DNA of 64,000 nt from Longimicrobiales bacterium (GTDB lineage Bacteria > Gemmatimonadota > Gemmatimonadetes > Longimicrobiales > Gaopeijiaceae), in NCBI GenBank assembly GCA_028284495.1, contig JANQRP010000041.1, positions 1 through 64,000 on the forward strand, in the 5' to 3' direction. Below the pieces are notes generated by a model that had not been told where the DNA came from, searched no databases, and saw nothing but the letters and a program-made list of their open reading frames with translations. A program made the position numbers and the translations under genes. Each line of letters opens with the position of its first letter. Position 1 is the first letter of the stretch. Positions 61,422-64,000 of this stretch are shown piece after piece.

Positions 61422-64000
61422 ATGACTCGACGGACTCGCGTTCTCGGACCCGCGCACCTCCTGGTGCTCGTCGCGACCCTCTCGGTCGCGGGGCCCTCCC
61501 CGGCCTCCGCCCAGGACGCCCGCCCGCTCCCGATCTCGGAGTACCACCTCTGGCGGTCGATCGACGGCGAGACGATCTCGCCCGACGGCGCACACGTCGC
61601 GTGGAGCTATTCGCGCCTGCGTGCCGACGACACACTGCACGTGCGGCGCCTCGCGGACGGGGAGACGACCATGGTGCCCCGCGCCTCGTCCGCCCGCTTC
61701 TCGGACGACGGCGCGTGGATCGCCTACGAGATCTCGGCCCCGTGGGACGACGAGGACGGCGAGGACCGCGTCGGCCTGATGAACCTCGCTTCGGGCGAAC
61801 GCTGGAGCTGGGCCGGTCCGGGCAGCTTCGGATTCGCGCCTAGCTCGTCGCACTTCTGGCTCGTGAAGCGGACCGGCGACGAGGACGCCGACGGCTCCGA
61901 CCTCGTGCTGAGGAACCTCGCCGACGGCTACGACGAGCTGATCGGCGGGGTGGCCGAGTACGGGTGGAACGAGTCCGGCTCGTTCCTGGCCTACACCGTG
62001 GACGCGGCGGATGGCGACGGGAACGGACTCTACCTGCTGGAGGCGGCCTCGGGTGCGCGGCGCGCCCTCGACAACGCCAACGCCCGCTACGCCCAGCTCG
62101 AGTGGTCCGAGGACGGCTCGGCTCTGGCGGTGCTGCGGGGCGAGACCCCAGAGGGCATGCAGGAGCGCGAGAACGCGGTGGTCGTGGTGCGGAACCCCGG
62201 CATCCGGACGCCCGATGTGCGCGTCCTCGACGGACCCGACGGCCTCGACGAAGGCCGCGTGATCAGCGAGCGCGCCGGGCTCCAGTGGTCGGACGACGGC
62301 CGGATCCTCTTCGTCGGCACCAAGGATCAGATCGAGGAGGTGGAGGAGTGGGACGAGGAGGGGCTGCCGCTCGCCGACGTGAACATCTGGCACTGGAATG
62401 ACGACCGTATCCAGGCGCAGCAGCAGCGGAGCCTCGCCGGCGACCTCCGGCGCACGGACCTCGCCGCCCTCCACCTCGACGCCGGCCGGCTGGTCACGCT
62501 CGAGACCGACGACGAGCGCGTGGCGAACCTCACCCCGGACGGCCGCTGGGCGATCACCCGCGATGGCAGCGCGTACGTCAGTGACTGGCGACCGGCGTAC
62601 GGCGACTACGTCCGTGTGGACGTCGCCACGGGCGAGCGAACGCCGATCGTCGAGCGGCAGCTTCGCACGCTCGGCTCGTCGCCGGACGGCGCGTGGTGGC
62701 TCTACTGGAAGGACGGCGACGTGTGGGCGTACGAGGTGGCCGCGGACGACCACGTGAACCTCACGGCCGGCGCAGAGACGGATTTCACCGACGCCGAGTA
62801 CGACTATCACGGCGAGCATCCGCCCTACGGTGTCGAGGGCTGGGTCGGAACGGACCGCGGGGGCGCCGAGGGCTTGGTCCTCGCCCACCGCTACGACCTC
62901 TGGTTCCAGCCGATCGACGGCTCCGCCGCCGAGATCCTGACGAACCACCTCGGCTCGAACGACCGGGTCCGACTGCGCGTCGTGGAGACCGATCCCGACA
63001 CGGAGTGGATCGACCTGGACGACGACCTTCTTCTGTCGGCCTTTCGCGAACGCACGAAGGACCAGGGATGGTACACGCTCCGTCCGGGCGCGCCGCCCGC
63101 CGAGATCACGATGGAGGCCGCCGCCTTCTCGGGGCTCGACAAGGCCGAGGACGCCGACGTGTTCCTGTACACGCGCGAGACCTTCCGGGACTTCCCCGAC
63201 CTCCACGTCAGCGGACCGAACCTGCGGGAGCGTGAGCGGCTGACGGACGCCAACCCCCAGCAGGCCGACTACCTCTGGGGCGACCGCATCGTCTTCGACT
63301 ACGAGCTCGCGGACGGAACGCCGCTGCAGGGCATTCTCGCCGTCCCCGAGACCCGGGCCGAGGGCGAACGTCTCCCGATGATCGTGCGGTTCTACGAGAA
63401 GATGTCGGACCAGATGCATCAGTATCCGACCCCGGCGCACCGCCATTCGCCGAACTTCGCGGGCTACGTGTCGAACGGGTATCTCATCATGCAGCCCGAC
63501 GTGCACTTCCGTGTCGGCAGCTCCCATACCGACATGCTCGAGGCCGTCGAGGCCGCGACGCAGGCGGTGATCGACATGGGCTACGCGGATCCGGACGCCA
63601 TCGGGCTCAGTGGGCACTCCTACTCGGGGGGTGGGGGCGCCTTCATCGCGACCCGATCCGAGATGTTCGCGGCGGTCGCGCACGGCGCGGCACCAATCAA
63701 CCTGGTCAGCGAGTTCAACCAGCTCTTCGTGGGCAGCGGCCAGAACAACCACCGCTACGACATCTACGGCCAGGGCCGCTACGCCACCGACCCGTACGCC
63801 GACTTCGACCTCTACTGGGACCAGTCGCCGATCTCGGGCGTCGAGACCATGGGCACGCCCGTGCTGTATCTGCACGGCGAGGACGATCCGACGGTCAACT
63901 GGGAGCAGGGACTCGAGTGGTACAACGCACTTCGATTCCTCGGGAAGCCGATCATCTGGCTCAGCTACCCCGGCGAGGGCCACGGCCTCTCACGGCTGGA
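61422..64000 (+). CDS. S9-family peptidase, 3' end cut by window edge
   Basis: The frame is open to the last base; 859 codons are visible and only a short tail is missing. It has a signal peptide (cleavage near PASAQD), a beta-propeller half and a C-terminal hydrolase domain. All triad residues are inside the window: Ser733 (GLSGHSYSGGGG), Asp822 (HGEDDPTV) and His854 (GEGHGLS). Many stretches match the S9 enzyme at 40.6 kb (for example TFRDFPDLHVSG and DANPQQADYLWG), so they are paralogues. This one lacks the long acidic insertion, though shorter acidic loops remain. Expected role: cleavage of short peptides outside the cytoplasm. Confidence 0.93.
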   Translation, partial: MTRRTRVLGPAHLLVLVATLSVAGPSPASAQDARPLPISEYHLWRSIDGETISPDGAHVAWSYSRLRADDTLHVRRLADGETTMVPRASSARFSDDGAWIAYEISAPWDDEDGEDRVGLMNLASGERWSWAGPGSFGFAPSSSHFWLVKRTGDEDADGSDLVLRNLADGYDELIGGVAEYGWNESGSFLAYTVDAADGDGNGLYLLEAASGARRALDNANARYAQLEWSEDGSALAVLRGETPEGMQERENAVVVVRNPGIRTPDVRVLDGPDGLDEGRVISERAGLQWSDDGRILFVGTKDQIEEVEEWDEEGLPLADVNIWHWNDDRIQAQQQRSLAGDLRRTDLAALHLDAGRLVTLETDDERVANLTPDGRWAITRDGSAYVSDWRPAYGDYVRVDVATGERTPIVERQLRTLGSSPDGAWWLYWKDGDVWAYEVAADDHVNLTAGAETDFTDAEYDYHGEHPPYGVEGWVGTDRGGAEGLVLAHRYDLWFQPIDGSAAEILTNHLGSNDRVRLRVVETDPDTEWIDLDDDLLLSAFRERTKDQGWYTLRPGAPPAEITMEAAAFSGLDKAEDADVFLYTRETFRDFPDLHVSGPNLRERERLTDANPQQADYLWGDRIVFDYELADGTPLQGILAVPETRAEGERLPMIVRFYEKMSDQMHQYPTPAHRHSPNFAGYVSNGYLIMQPDVHFRVGSSHTDMLEAVEAATQAVIDMGYADPDAIGLSGHSYSGGGGAFIATRSEMFAAVAHGAAPINLVSEFNQLFVGSGQNNHRYDIYGQGRYATDPYADFDLYWDQSPISGVETMGTPVLYLHGEDDPTVNWEQGLEWYNALRFLGKPIIWLSYPGEGHGLSRL

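Noticed and set aside
61335..63983. 882-codon open frame on the - strand
   Set aside because: It lies opposite the S9 peptidase, whose triad and propeller motifs are unmistakable.
1..64000. Mobile elements, CRISPR arrays, tRNA and rRNA genes, toxin-antitoxin or defence loci
   Set aside because: I looked for transposase motifs, regularly spaced repeats, cloverleaf sequences and restriction/abortive-infection motifs and found none that could be supported.

Overview
The window is about 68-70% G+C, almost entirely coding, and carries a chromosomal gene set with no rRNA, tRNA, CRISPR array, insertion sequence, prophage or integrase that I can see. The mix points to a member of the Gemmatimonadota or a close relative: many secreted S9, M14, M28 and M19 peptidases, amidohydrolases with Gly/Ala-rich signal peptides, small beta-barrel proteins, dense 4-base gene overlaps and frequent GTG starts. 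Acidic, Asp/Glu-rich exported proteins and an NhaC-type antiporter would fit a marine or mildly saline habitat. This placement is an inference from style and content, not from a marker gene.

Layout. 1-5.4 kb: the end of an LVIVD-type exported protein, a 99-aa unknown, a CorC/HlyC-type membrane protein, and convergent to it an lspA-mscS pair; then a PQQ-type sugar dehydrogenase. 5.6-9.5 kb: a secreted unknown, an M28 aminopeptidase, and a dehydrogenase-cyclophilin pair. 9.6-18.9 kb: two divergent units, one with two amidohydrolase-fold proteins (three domains, of which only one keeps a full metal site), the other with an M14 carboxypeptidase, an M28 peptidase and a 57-aa membrane peptide. 18.9-29.2 kb: a complete minus-strand type II secretion operon gspG-F-H-I-J-K-L-M-C-D-E, nearly every junction being an overlapping stop/start. 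29.3-35 kb: an M14 peptidase, a small membrane protein, a retropepsin-like lipoprotein, a methyltransferase and a PiT phosphate transporter. 35.2-40.4 kb: a P1B-4-like metal ATPase, an SDR protein, an outer-membrane protein and an LLM flavin enzyme. 40.6-47.2 kb: an S9 peptidase, an unusual circularly permuted D-amino-acid-oxidase-like protein, an ArsR repressor with a perfect operator followed by a 14-residue peptide containing six cysteines, and an S15/CocE hydrolase. 47.3-52.4 kb: a cyanophycinase-like S51 lipoprotein with an M19 dipeptidase, an alpha/beta-hydrolase lipoprotein and a group II PLP decarboxylase. 52.4-55.2 kb: pntAa-pntAb-pntB. 55.4-64 kb: a ZIP-permease fusion, an NhaC antiporter, an M14 lipoprotein, a DUF4399 lipoprotein, a small beta-barrel protein and a second S9 peptidase cut by the window edge.

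Taken together, the region reads as an exported protein- and peptide-degrading toolkit (ten exported hydrolases of the S9, S15, S51, M14, M19 and M28 families) placed around the machine that could carry folded enzymes across the outer membrane, plus metal, phosphate, sodium and redox homeostasis. The least-described items are the arsR-linked six-cysteine micropeptide, the permuted oxidase that seems to need a CTG start, the metal-less amidohydrolase partner, and the ZIP-permease fusion.

No intergenic stretch exceeds 300 bases. The larger gaps (620-843, 1144-1315, 5424-5635, 7569-7737, 13943-14157, 30984-31154, 34969-35163, 44556-44729, 45154-45372, 55196-55377) hold the hairpins, operators and candidate promoters listed below or nothing I can name.
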